36,665 bases of DNA from Oscillospiraceae bacterium (GTDB taxonomy: Bacteria; Bacillota; Clostridia; Oscillospirales; WRJC01), in contig WRMA01000010.1 in assembly GCA_009777355.1 (NCBI GenBank), positions 1 to 36,665 on the forward strand, in the 5' to 3' direction. A program made the translations under genes and the position numbers. Shown in pieces: positions 25,981 through 34,360 of the stretch (the first letter of the stretch is position 1; each line of letters starts with the position of its first letter). A model generated the notes under the pieces. The model saw nothing but the letters and a program-made list of their open reading frames with translations. It did no database searches and had not been told where the DNA came from.

Positions 25981-27171
25981 ATAATCTATGGATTCTCCTG
26001 ATTTTATCGCTTTGTCATAGTTTATTATCTGTGAGAAGCTCCCGGGATTTTTTGAGATATAATCATAGGAACCGGCTTGCTTTAATATTTCTTCGAGGCT
26101 TTGTCCGCTTAGTTTATCGCCCTTGAAATTTGCGGCGGCGGCGATTGCGAGACACATATATTTTACGGGCAGACTGTGGGTTATGCACATTTCGTAAACC
26201 CCGACGATTCTGTCGTTTGGAGACAGCTTGCGCTTTAAATCGACGCCGACGCGAAGAACGGTATCCCCGAGGGATTTGTTCGCGAATCTTTTAAGCAAGT
26301 CGTCTGTATAATCCCCGTCTGACTGCCCGTAAATCTTTTCGAGAGCCGTTCCCGAGCATCTCATCGCTTCTTCAGTAATTTTTTTAATACGGGGATTTTC
26401 TATCGCCTGCCATATATATTCGCAGTTTGCTATATCCCCGAGATACGCGCATAGCGCATGCCCCATGTTGTGAACGTATAATTTGCGTTTTATATAATAT
26501 TCGAAAGGCGAACGGGCGATAATATTTTTTATTTCCGGAATTTCGCCTTTAAATGCGTTTTTGTCGGCATAGAGATATTTATAATCGTCGGCGGCTATTC
26601 TCAAAGGGTCGCCGTCTTTTGTTTCGTCCGTCTGAATCGGGACCGCCCTTTCAACCGACGCCTGAACAAATCCGATTCTTTCGTTATATAAATTTTTATA
26701 TTCCGGGTTTATATATTCAGAAACGCCGTCCCGCATGATTTGAGCGGCGTTTATTAAATTCTCGCAGATAATTATATTAAGCTCTTTAAAATTTTTATCG
26801 CCGAATCTTTTGTTTATGCCGTTCGCGACGGCTTGCGTAATTAATTTTAATATATTCACCCCGACGGAAACCGCCATAATATCCGCTTTTGATATAACCC
26901 TGGCGATTTCCGTTAAACTGTTTATATTGTCTGACGAAGCGTCGAGAGCTTTTATATTTTTTATGATTATTTCGCTCTGAAAATTATCTTCTCCGGCGAA
27001 TTTTATGGGATATTCTTTTCTTTCGTTTAACAGATTTATCAGATTTTTATTCACGTCTATAAAAACAATTTCATAGCCGGATTCATAGAATAACTGCCCG
27101 ATAAACCCGCGTCCTATATTTCCCGCGCCGTAAATAACGGCTTGTTTTTTTTTATTTATATTTATATCCAT
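25939..27171 (-). CDS. mtlD: Mannitol-1-phosphate 5-dehydrogenase
   Basis: AVIYGAGNIGRGFIGQLFYESGYEIVFIDVN and KLYVHNMGHALCAYLG motifs of MtlD. Confidence 0.88.
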   Translation of the reverse strand: MDININKKKQAVIYGAGNIGRGFIGQLFYESGYEIVFIDVNKNLINLLNERKEYPIKFAGEDNFQSEIIIKNIKALDASSDNINSLTEIARVISKADIMAVSVGVNILKLITQAVANGINKRFGDKNFKELNIIICENLINAAQIMRDGVSEYINPEYKNLYNERIGFVQASVERAVPIQTDETKDGDPLRIAADDYKYLYADKNAFKGEIPEIKNIIARSPFEYYIKRKLYVHNMGHALCAYLGDIANCEYIWQAIENPRIKKITEEAMRCSGTALEKIYGQSDGDYTDDLLKRFANKSLGDTVLRVGVDLKRKLSPNDRIVGVYEMCITHSLPVKYMCLAIAAAANFKGDKLSGQSLEEILKQAGSYDYISKNPGSFSQIINYDKAIKSGESIDYLFNRIFPDSDKTV

Positions 27172-27207
27172 TTAGATTTTTTTACCTCTGTATTATTTAA
27201 AATTATA

Positions 27208-28569
27208 TTAGTTCAAACTCCCGAATAAATCATAGTCCAGAACTTTTTCTATTTTAACGTCGGCAAAATCTCCCTCGTTTATTTTTGTTTTTGTTCCTGT
27301 AAAATAAATTTTCCCGTCTATTTCCGGAGCGTCGGCTTCGCTTCTGCCGAAATATACCCCGCCGGCTTCATCATATCCTTCGCATAAAACTTTAATAACG
27401 CCGCCGATTTTCTTAATATTTAAACTGTAATTTATTCTCTCTTGAATTGTCATAATTAATTTTTGACGGCGTTCTCTTTCTTTTTGGCTGACTTGATTTT
27501 CAAATTCAGCCGCCGGAGTTCCCTCTTCGGGAGAATACGCGAACGCGCCGAGACGCTCGAACTTTATTTCTTTTAAAAATTCGCAAAGTTCGCCGAAATC
27601 TTCTTTTGTTTCTCCGGGAAAACCCGTTATAACAGTCGTCCGGATTGTTATATCCGGGATATTTTCCCGCAGTTTTTTTATTGCCGCTTTGATTTCTTCC
27701 CGCGTTCCCGAACGGTTCATGGATTTTAAAATTTTATTGTTTATGTGCTGTATCGGCATATCTATGTATTTTAAAATTTGATTTTGACTTTTTATAGTTT
27801 CTATTAATTCGTCCGTAATTTTATCGGGATAGCAGTATAATAGTCTAATCCACTTGAGGCCTTTAATTTCGCAGAGTTTATTTAAAAGCTCCGGCAGTTT
27901 ATATTCTCCGTATAAATCTTTGCCGTAGGCGGTCGTGTCCTGGGCGACTATGCATAATTCTTTTACGCCGATTTCCGCGAGTTCGCCCGCTTCTTTTATT
28001 ATATCCTCGATTTTACGCGAAACAAGCCCGCCTCTTATAGACGGGATAATACAGTAAGCGCAGGAATTATCGCAGCCGTCCGCGATTTTTATATACGCCG
28101 TATATTCCGGAGTCGTCAAAATCCTGTCTCCCCCGGGGATAAAATTTTCCCGGGATTTAAGCGAGATATATTTATTTTTATTATTATTTTTATTTTCGCA
28201 ATGCCTGACGGCTTCTAAAATATCGTGAATACTGAAAACTCCGATAAGAGCGTCTGCCTCCGGAAGTTCTTTTAAGATTTCTTCCCTGTATCTTTCCGCA
28301 AGGCAGCCGCAGACTATTATGCTTTTAAGATTTCTGTTTTGTTTAAGCCACGCGATATCTAAAATATTATCTATTGCCTCTTGCTTCGCGCTCTCGATAA
28401 ACGCGCACGTGTTTATTATTATAATATCGGCATGAATATCTTCAGAAACGATTTCATAGCCGTCGCCGGCTAAAATTTTAAGCATAATTTCCGTGTCTAT
28501 CAGATTTTTTGAACAGCCCAGTGATATAAACCCGATTTTTGATTTTAATTTTTTATTCTTTTCACCCAT
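27208..28569 (-). CDS. rimO: Ribosomal protein S12 methylthiotransferase
   Basis: IGFISLGCSKNLIDTEIML, radical SAM DGCDNSCAYCIIPSIRG, RLLYCYPDKITDELIETI, C-terminal TRAM domain. Confidence 0.95.
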   Translation of the reverse strand: MGEKNKKLKSKIGFISLGCSKNLIDTEIMLKILAGDGYEIVSEDIHADIIIINTCAFIESAKQEAIDNILDIAWLKQNRNLKSIIVCGCLAERYREEILKELPEADALIGVFSIHDILEAVRHCENKNNNKNKYISLKSRENFIPGGDRILTTPEYTAYIKIADGCDNSCAYCIIPSIRGGLVSRKIEDIIKEAGELAEIGVKELCIVAQDTTAYGKDLYGEYKLPELLNKLCEIKGLKWIRLLYCYPDKITDELIETIKSQNQILKYIDMPIQHINNKILKSMNRSGTREEIKAAIKKLRENIPDITIRTTVITGFPGETKEDFGELCEFLKEIKFERLGAFAYSPEEGTPAAEFENQVSQKERERRQKLIMTIQERINYSLNIKKIGGVIKVLCEGYDEAGGVYFGRSEADAPEIDGKIYFTGTKTKINEGDFADVKIEKVLDYDLFGSLN

Positions 28570-29341
28570 CGATATAATCCTCCGTATCTTCCGTATAATC
28601 ATAATCCAGAGCTTTTTTCGCGTCCTGGTATTTATATCCGTTTCTAATCAGCATACTTAACGCTTTGTTTATATTATTTCTATCCGATTTATCCAGTCTT
28701 TCTAAATTTTCTCCGTATTTTTTCTTTAGTAAATTACGCATATTCTCAAATTCAATTTCTACGTCGTTAAAAAAATTATCATCCAGAACTTCGCTTATGA
28801 TATCGGACTCTATGCCTTTCAGATACAAATATTCCCTGATTTTATTATTGCCGTATTTTTTATATTCTTTTAAGTATTTCGCCTTGTCTTCGGCGTAGCG
28901 GCCGTCGTTTATATATCCCGCCGCTTCAAATTCGTCGCATACGAGAGAACATAAATTTTTAATCGTATCTTTGCATATTTCCGTATTATTATTTTTAATA
29001 TTTTTATAAACGCCGAAACACAGCTTTTGGTAAAGCTGTCTTTTGGGCATATCGGTCAGCGCTACTTTTGAGATTGCGGACCGGTATATATTATATTTTT
29101 TTGATAAAAAAGCGAGAAATTCAACGCAGTCGCCGTCCAAATCGTTAAAATATTTATTCGTTTCGTTAAGATTTATTTTGTCTGTGTCGATTATTATATT
29201 TTCAAGACGGCTGCTATTTTTACATTCAAACGGCAGATTCTCGTAATCTTTGAGTAAAATTTTATATTTTTTCCCGTTCGACAGTTCTATATGAACAGAG
29301 TTTTCGGACAGAAATATTTCCGTTGCGTTTACTGTTATCAT
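28562..29341 (-). CDS. recX: Regulatory protein RecX
   Basis: RPKRQLYQKL-type repeats (MPKRQLYQKLCFG, EAAGYINDGRYAEDKAKYLKEYKKYGNNKIREYLYLKGI); downstream of recA. Confidence 0.85.
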   Translation of the reverse strand: MITVNATEIFLSENSVHIELSNGKKYKILLKDYENLPFECKNSSRLENIIIDTDKINLNETNKYFNDLDGDCVEFLAFLSKKYNIYRSAISKVALTDMPKRQLYQKLCFGVYKNIKNNNTEICKDTIKNLCSLVCDEFEAAGYINDGRYAEDKAKYLKEYKKYGNNKIREYLYLKGIESDIISEVLDDNFFNDVEIEFENMRNLLKKKYGENLERLDKSDRNNINKALSMLIRNGYKYQDAKKALDYDYTEDTEDYIDG

Positions 29342-29401
29342 TATTTTTAATCTTTAAATTATTTAAAATTGCCGATTGTTTCCGCGGTAACGGCTCATTT
29401 T

Positions 29402-29632
29402 CTACAGTTCCCGACGTTGGTTTGCTTGTCTGTATTTTTCGAAAGCCGCCAGTTCATCAGGGTCATGTTCAAGCAAGTCAAAATCAAATTTTTGTTTACC
29501 GTTAATAATTTCTGCTACGTCTTCCGGACTGTAATGTACGGCGACAGAGAACCCGTTCTTTATTATTTCTTCATAAAAAGGATTTCTTTGAATCCTTGAA
29601 AGGTCAGGCATTTTTTTAAGACCAAATTCCAT
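29402..29632 (-). CDS. Antitoxin of a BrnT/BrnA-like toxin-antitoxin pair
   Basis: Start codon overlaps the BrnT stop (TAATG); N-terminal DLSRIQRNPFYEEIIKNGF pattern is common in partner antitoxins. Confidence 0.65.
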   Translation of the reverse strand: MEFGLKKMPDLSRIQRNPFYEEIIKNGFSVAVHYSPEDVAEIINGKQKFDFDLLEHDPDELAAFEKYRQANQRREL

Positions 29633-29937
29633 TAAAAAGCACCTCCATACTCATAAACTTGTTTTTCATACCGGTTAGGTTTCCTTGCAGAAATAATCCG
29701 CACCACATCTCCGCCGTTTCGATAACAATGGCAAACGGTAAGCAGATTATCATATTTATTTATGCCTATAAGAATAAACCTGTCTTCGTCTTGTGAATGT
29801 TCGTCGTCGTCAACTCTAACGGCTTTCGGGTCAAAAAACGCTGAAGCCGCCATTTTGAAAGAAACGCCGTGTTTTTCAATATTTATTAAGTTCTTTTTAA
29901 CGTCCCAATCAAAAATTCTGCCGCTTATTTCAAACAT
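29632..29937 (-). CDS. BrnT family toxin
   Basis: FDWDVKKNLINIEKHGVSFKMAASAFFDPKAVRVDDDEHSQDEDRFILIGINKYDNLLTVCHCYRNGGDVVRIISARKPNRYEKQVY matches the BrnT consensus. Confidence 0.9.
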   Translation of the reverse strand: MFEISGRIFDWDVKKNLINIEKHGVSFKMAASAFFDPKAVRVDDDEHSQDEDRFILIGINKYDNLLTVCHCYRNGGDVVRIISARKPNRYEKQVYEYGGAF

Positions 29938-29948
29938 ATCCCGCTCCT

Positions 29949-31082
29949 CTAATCCTCGAAATCTTCCACGACTATATCGAGCGGCACGTCGTCCGGGTCA
30001 ACGTCGGAATCAATATCAGAATCAGCGTCGGCCGGTTCTTCTTCGGGCAGCTTCGCTTTCTCCGAATTTGTCCTGACGAGCTTTTCGATTTCCTCGGCTA
30101 AATCTCTATTATCGGCAAAATATTTCTTTACCGCTTCTTTTCCCTGTCCGATTCTCTCGCCGTTATAGGAAAACCATGAGCCGCTCTTTTTTATTATGCC
30201 CATGTTCGTCGCTATGTCGAGCACCTCTCCGGTATGGTCTATGCCTTCGCCGAAAACCATTGTAAACTCCGCGATTTTAAACGGCGGCGCGACTTTGTTC
30301 TTTACGACTTTACACTTGACCCTGTTCGCGATTGCTTCTTTCGCCTCTGTTATCGTCTCGGTCTTTCTTATGTCTATTCTTACGGACGCGTAAAACTTCA
30401 GAGCTTTTCCTCCCGTCGTGGTCTCGGGCGCTCCGTACATCGCCATAGACGACCTTAGCTGATTTATAAATATAACGAGGCACGAAGATTTCGCTATGCT
30501 TCCCGAAAGCTTTCTCAAAGCCTGAGACATGAGCCTCGCCTGAAGAGCCATGTTTTTATCGCCCATGTTACCGTCGAGTTCTTCTTTTGGAACAAGCGCG
30601 GCGACGCTGTCCACGATTATAATGTCGACCGCTCCCGAGTGGACCAACTTATCCGTGATTTCAAGGGCCTGTTCGCCGTAATCCGGCTGGGAAATCAATA
30701 AATTTTCCGTATCGACGCCGATATTTTTCGCGTATACCGGGTCGAGCGCGTGTTCGGCGTCGATAAACGCCGCGACTCCGCCCATCTTCTGGCACTGCGC
30801 GACGGCCGATAACGCAAGGGTCGTCTTACCCGACGATTCCGGACCGTAAATCTCGACGATTCTGCCTTTGGGCAATCCTCCGATTCCGAGGGCTAAATCC
30901 AGAGTGAGCGACCCCGTGGGTATGGCGCTGACGTTCATTTTCGCGTGTTCGCCGAGTTTCATTATAGCGCCCGCGCCGAAGCTCTTGTGAATATCGTCCA
31001 GCGCGCTTTTCAGCGCCGTCTTTTTTTGGTCCGCCGTTTCGGGCAGGTCTCTTTTAATTTGTCCTAACGTTGCTTTTGCCAT
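29949..31082 (-). CDS. recA: Recombinase RecA
   Basis: [12 protein letters not shown] Walker [56 protein letters not shown]. Confidence 0.99.
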   Translation of the reverse strand: MAKATLGQIKRDLPETADQKKTALKSALDDIHKSFGAGAIMKLGEHAKMNVSAIPTGSLTLDLALGIGGLPKGRIVEIYGPESSGKTTLALSAVAQCQKMGGVAAFIDAEHALDPVYAKNIGVDTENLLISQPDYGEQALEITDKLVHSGAVDIIIVDSVAALVPKEELDGNMGDKNMALQARLMSQALRKLSGSIAKSSCLVIFINQLRSSMAMYGAPETTTGGKALKFYASVRIDIRKTETITEAKEAIANRVKCKVVKNKVAPPFKIAEFTMVFGEGIDHTGEVLDIATNMGIIKKSGSWFSYNGERIGQGKEAVKKYFADNRDLAEEIEKLVRTNSEKAKLPEEEPADADSDIDSDVDPDDVPLDIVVEDFED

Positions 31083-31089
31083 CTTTTTA

Positions 31090-31133
31090 TTCTCCTCTTT
31101 TTATCTTGAAATTATATATTATTTATGCATAAA
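31090..31133. repeat. 44-bp promoter/leader direct repeat, copy 1 (upstream of recA)
   Basis: TTCTCCTCTTTTTATCTTGAAATTATATATTATTTATGCATAAA; 43/44 identical to 31852-31895. Confidence 0.95.
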
Positions 31134-31140
31134 GACACAA
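31111..31140 (-). promoter_or_regulatory. Candidate recA promoter with a palindrome in the spacer
   Basis: Minus-strand TTGTGT-18 bp-TATAAT; the spacer contains the perfect palindrome TTTATGCATAAA (31122-31133). Confidence 0.6.
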
Positions 31141-31148
31141 GTTGTTTT

Positions 31149-31403
31149 CTACGCTTCCGACGACTCGTCGCTTAACCCGAATGAAACGCTCTTCGGGTCG
31201 TTATCGGCGGCGGAATTAAGAAAGTTTTCAAGTTGAGATTTATCTCCGTCTTTGTAAGCGTTTCCGAAATACTCCCTGCGCCAACCGGTATAATCATACG
31301 CAGATTTCATGATAGCCGAAATAAACATTTCAATTTCGATAATACCAAGATTTTTATGAAGGCAATCCATACCTTTTTTTATTATCACCTGTTCATTAAT
31401 CAT
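31149..31403 (-). CDS. Small protein, putative partner (antitoxin) of the PIN-domain protein
   Basis: MINEQVIIKKGMDCLHKNLGIIEIEMFISAIMKSAYDYTGWRREYF; its ATG overlaps the PIN stop by 8 nt. Confidence 0.6.
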   Translation of the reverse strand: MINEQVIIKKGMDCLHKNLGIIEIEMFISAIMKSAYDYTGWRREYFGNAYKDGDKSQLENFLNSAADNDPKSVSFGLSDESSEA

Positions 31404-31845
31404 TATCGCTGTCCTCCCACATACGTATAAAATCAACGGGATTTATTATATTAATTTTATCTGATTTGTATTTTAATAGCCTTTTATCTGTCGTTATCAG
31501 GTAATCGCTGTTCGCTATTACCGCGCAGGCAACATGCGCGGCGTCCATATATTTTACGCCTGTTTTCATAATATCAATCGCCAAAACCAATACTTGTTCA
31601 AGTTTGTCTTTGGCTACATAAATCTCGGCATTATCAAGAAAATCAATTATTAATTTACGGGTTTCCTGATTGGGAACCGCCGATACTTCTTCATATATAA
31701 CGAACGAATTAACCAGCGTTATTTTTTTATTAGTAATAAGAGTCTGTATCAAAATTTTTGCCGCTGATTCAAAAACTATAGTCGGATTTGACGGCGGGTC
31801 AAAAGGTCTGCCGTAACAGCAGTTGTCAAGATATATTTTGAGCAC
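31396..31845 (-). CDS. PIN-domain protein (putative ribonuclease toxin)
   Basis: YLDNCCYGRPFD (PIN Asp), FVIYEEVSAV, GVKYMDAAHVACAVIANSDYLITTDKRLLKY; GTG start. Confidence 0.88.
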   Translation of the reverse strand: MLKIYLDNCCYGRPFDPPSNPTIVFESAAKILIQTLITNKKITLVNSFVIYEEVSAVPNQETRKLIIDFLDNAEIYVAKDKLEQVLVLAIDIMKTGVKYMDAAHVACAVIANSDYLITTDKRLLKYKSDKINIINPVDFIRMWEDSDND

Positions 31846-31851
31846 TATTAT

Positions 31852-31895
31852 TTCTCCTCTTTTTATCTCGAAATTATATATTATTTATGCATAAA
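31852..31895. repeat. 44-bp promoter/leader direct repeat, copy 2 (upstream of the PIN gene)
   Basis: TTCTCCTCTTTTTATCTCGAAATTATATATTATTTATGCATAAA; one mismatch relative to 31090-31133. Confidence 0.95.
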
Positions 31896-31917
31896 TAACA
31901 GTTATAATCCGCATTTA

Positions 31918-32298
31918 CTATACGAAAACGCACCAATTTACGCCGAATTTATCAATAACCCCGAATAAACAGGGACTCCACGGACATTCGCCCGGTTTTG
32001 TAATCGGCGCGATTAATTTAAGACAGTCCGCTTTCAGAATATCATATGCTCTTTTTACTGTTTCTTCTTTGCCTTCGCCAAAATGCAGACAAAATTGCAT
32101 TATATTCCCGGTGACTGCATTATTATCCTGTAGTTCGCAGATTGCGAAAATCTGACCGTAAATATCAAGTTCCGCGTGAGCGACCGAGCCGTTCTCATGA
32201 CGATGGTCGCAAATTAATTTCGCGTTAAAAGCGTTTTGATAAAACTCAAGAGCCTGTTCGCTGTTTTTAATATATATTTGCATCATTGACCTGTACAT
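31918..32298 (-). CDS. VOC family (PhnB/glyoxalase-like) protein
   Basis: MQIYIKNSEQALEFYQNAFNAKLICDHRHENGSVAHAELDIYGQIFAI and a C-terminal DKFGVNW; SD GGAGG upstream. Confidence 0.85.
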   Translation of the reverse strand: MYRSMMQIYIKNSEQALEFYQNAFNAKLICDHRHENGSVAHAELDIYGQIFAICELQDNNAVTGNIMQFCLHFGEGKEETVKRAYDILKADCLKLIAPITKPGECPWSPCLFGVIDKFGVNWCVFV

Positions 32299-32354
32299 CG
32301 TTTTTTAACCTCCGAAAATATAAACTCTATTTAATAATTGCTGTCAGCCTATAT

Positions 32355-32385
32355 ATTATATCACATTAACCATGACGGCGTCATG
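32355..32385 (-). promoter_or_regulatory. Promoter of the VOC gene with an operator-like palindrome over the -35
   Basis: Minus-strand ATGACG-18 bp-TATAAT; perfect palindrome CATGACG-G-CGTCATG at 32371-32385. Confidence 0.5.
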
Positions 32386-32417
32386 TCATATTATAATCCG
32401 AACGCTTTGTAAAATTT

Positions 32418-33224
32418 TTATTTACGACCTATAACGACCCTCTCTATATTTCCGTAATCGCGTATTATATCCCATGAAAACCCGATTTTTTCAAACATTT
32501 TTATTATATCCCCGCTTTGATTTAATCCGCACTCAAATATAGTTATTATATTATTATCCCTTAAAGCATCGCTGTAATTATCTATAATAAATCTATAGAA
32601 ATCAAGACCGTCCTCGCCGCCGTAAAACGCCGCCCGGGGCTCGTGATATAATTCTGTTTTTTCGCGTTTTATCTTCTCTATATCTGATTTATTAAGATAC
32701 GGCGGATTCGATACAATTATATTTATCTTATTTTTTATAATTTCCAAAATCTTTAAATAATCTTTCATTATATCAAGACAATAAAATTCCGTCCTGCCGG
32801 AAACGCCGTTTATTCCGGCGTTTTCCTTTGACATATTAACTGCCTCGGGCGATATGTCTATTAAAATCGCCGTCATATCTTTTCTGCGTTTCAGAGCCGA
32901 TATCGATATACATCCCGAACCGCTGCACAAGTCAAGCGCAATGCTATTTATTTTTGCGTTATTTATTATATATTCAGTAATAAATTCCGTTTCCGGCCTG
33001 GGAATAAGACAGCTTTTGTTTAATTTATATAAATCCCCGTAAAATTCCCATTCTCCGAGAATATACTGCAAAGGCTCCCGGTTTATCCTGCGTTTTATTA
33101 TATTATCTAAATCAGGCAATTCAAGATTATATTTTCTTACGTGTTCTTCTATGATTTTTGACTCGAACAAATAATTTTCTATGCCTGAATTTTTTAATAA
33201 ATCTATCGTTTTTTTATCCGGCAT
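32418..33224 (-). CDS. prmC: Release factor glutamine methyltransferase
   Basis: RREPLQYILGEWEFYG, IPRPETEFITEYI, LDLCSGSGCISIS, IVSNPPYL. Confidence 0.95.
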   Translation of the reverse strand: MPDKKTIDLLKNSGIENYLFESKIIEEHVRKYNLELPDLDNIIKRRINREPLQYILGEWEFYGDLYKLNKSCLIPRPETEFITEYIINNAKINSIALDLCSGSGCISISALKRRKDMTAILIDISPEAVNMSKENAGINGVSGRTEFYCLDIMKDYLKILEIIKNKINIIVSNPPYLNKSDIEKIKREKTELYHEPRAAFYGGEDGLDFYRFIIDNYSDALRDNNIITIFECGLNQSGDIIKMFEKIGFSWDIIRDYGNIERVVIGRK

Positions 33225-34281
33225 TTATTTTATTATCCGGTTCGGTTTCTTCTGTCTTGTCTATTTTCAGCGCGGTTCTTAGTGAAACCACGGCTACTTC
33301 GATTTGTTTGTCGTCGGGTTTTTTGGTAGTGAGAAGCTGCGTCCATTTTCCGGGAGCGGACGCTATTCTAACGAACGCCGAATCGTGTTTGCCCGCGTAT
33401 TTTATGAACTCATAGCCTATGCCGATAATAAACGGGAAAACCGAAAGCTTGACGGCTAGTCGCAGCCAGAACGCCACGTTATTCGAAAAATTAAAATTTT
33501 CGCCCGTAAAATCTGGGATAAACATTGATATTATAATGCCTATAAGCATCATCACTATCATAAACGAAGTGCCGCACCTCGGATGAAATCTCGAATATTC
33601 CCTGACGTTTTCAACCGTAAGCTCTCTTTTCGCTTCGTAGCAGAACACGGCCATATGTTCAGCGCCGTGATACTGGAACGTCCGTTTTATATCGGGAATT
33701 AAAGTTACCAGAAGAATATATAAAATGAAAATCGCGAGCCTTACTATTCCCTCGGTCATGCTTATAAACCAGCCGCCTTTTTCAAAATTCGTTAAACCGG
33801 TTATTTGGCTGCCGATAAAAGTCGGCAGGAAGAAAAACAGTCCGAAAGACAAAGCAAGTCCTAGGACAGTCCCTATTATCGACGCCGCGGCAATCATAGA
33901 CTTTGACTCTGATTTAGCTTTAACTTCTTTTTCGGGCTTTACGGCAATTTCGGCGGCGTTTTCAATATTTTCTTCTTCATCGTCATCGTCCAGACCGAGC
34001 ATTTCGGCAGAATCGTTAAGAGTGGACATTGCCATTTTCATCATCTCTATAAAATTCACGAAACCGCGAATAATTGGAATATTCAGGATTTTATATTTAT
34101 CCCTGATTGACTTGAACGGCTTTATTTTTTTCACTATTTCGCCTTTTCTCCGGCGTACCGCGATGGCTATATTATCTTTTGATTTCATCATTACGCCTTC
34201 AATCACGGCCTGTCCGCCCACCGCGCCTCGTATCGATTCTTCTTTTTCTTTCGCTTTAATTTTAACTTTATTTTCACTCAT
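33214..34281 (-). CDS. DUF1385 family membrane protein
   Basis: GGQAVIEGVMMKSKDNIAIAVRR, FQYHGAEHMAVFCYE, YSRFHPRCGTSFM; next to prmC as is common in Firmicutes. Confidence 0.92.
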   Translation of the reverse strand: MSENKVKIKAKEKEESIRGAVGGQAVIEGVMMKSKDNIAIAVRRRKGEIVKKIKPFKSIRDKYKILNIPIIRGFVNFIEMMKMAMSTLNDSAEMLGLDDDDEEENIENAAEIAVKPEKEVKAKSESKSMIAAASIIGTVLGLALSFGLFFFLPTFIGSQITGLTNFEKGGWFISMTEGIVRLAIFILYILLVTLIPDIKRTFQYHGAEHMAVFCYEAKRELTVENVREYSRFHPRCGTSFMIVMMLIGIIISMFIPDFTGENFNFSNNVAFWLRLAVKLSVFPFIIGIGYEFIKYAGKHDSAFVRIASAPGKWTQLLTTKKPDDKQIEVAVVSLRTALKIDKTEETEPDNKINAG

Positions 34282-34321
34282 ATACAACTTCACCTTAAAA
34301 ATATAATATAATCATAAAAAG

Positions 34322-34350
34322 ATTATATTATATTTAAACATATTTTGCAA
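34322..34350 (-). promoter_or_regulatory. Candidate promoter of the DUF1385-prmC unit
   Basis: Minus-strand TTGCAA-17 bp-TATAAT, just upstream of 34281; overlaps a 15-bp inverted repeat. Confidence 0.6.
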
Positions 34351-34360
34351 GCGTATTTTG

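Noticed and set aside
31134-31851. PIN cassette as a transposon or IS element
   Set aside because: No transposase and no terminal inverted repeats; the flanking 44-bp repeats are direct and contain promoter elements, so promoter duplication is preferred.
32391-32400. 10-mer TTATAATCCG repeated at 31902 and 32391 around the VOC gene
   Set aside because: Short and AT-rich; could be chance, no extended identity beyond 10 bp.
33725-34306. 193-aa plus-strand ORF antisense to the DUF1385 gene
   Set aside because: Mirror ORF of a conserved protein; composition (Ser/Ile/Phe-rich) fits antisense reading.
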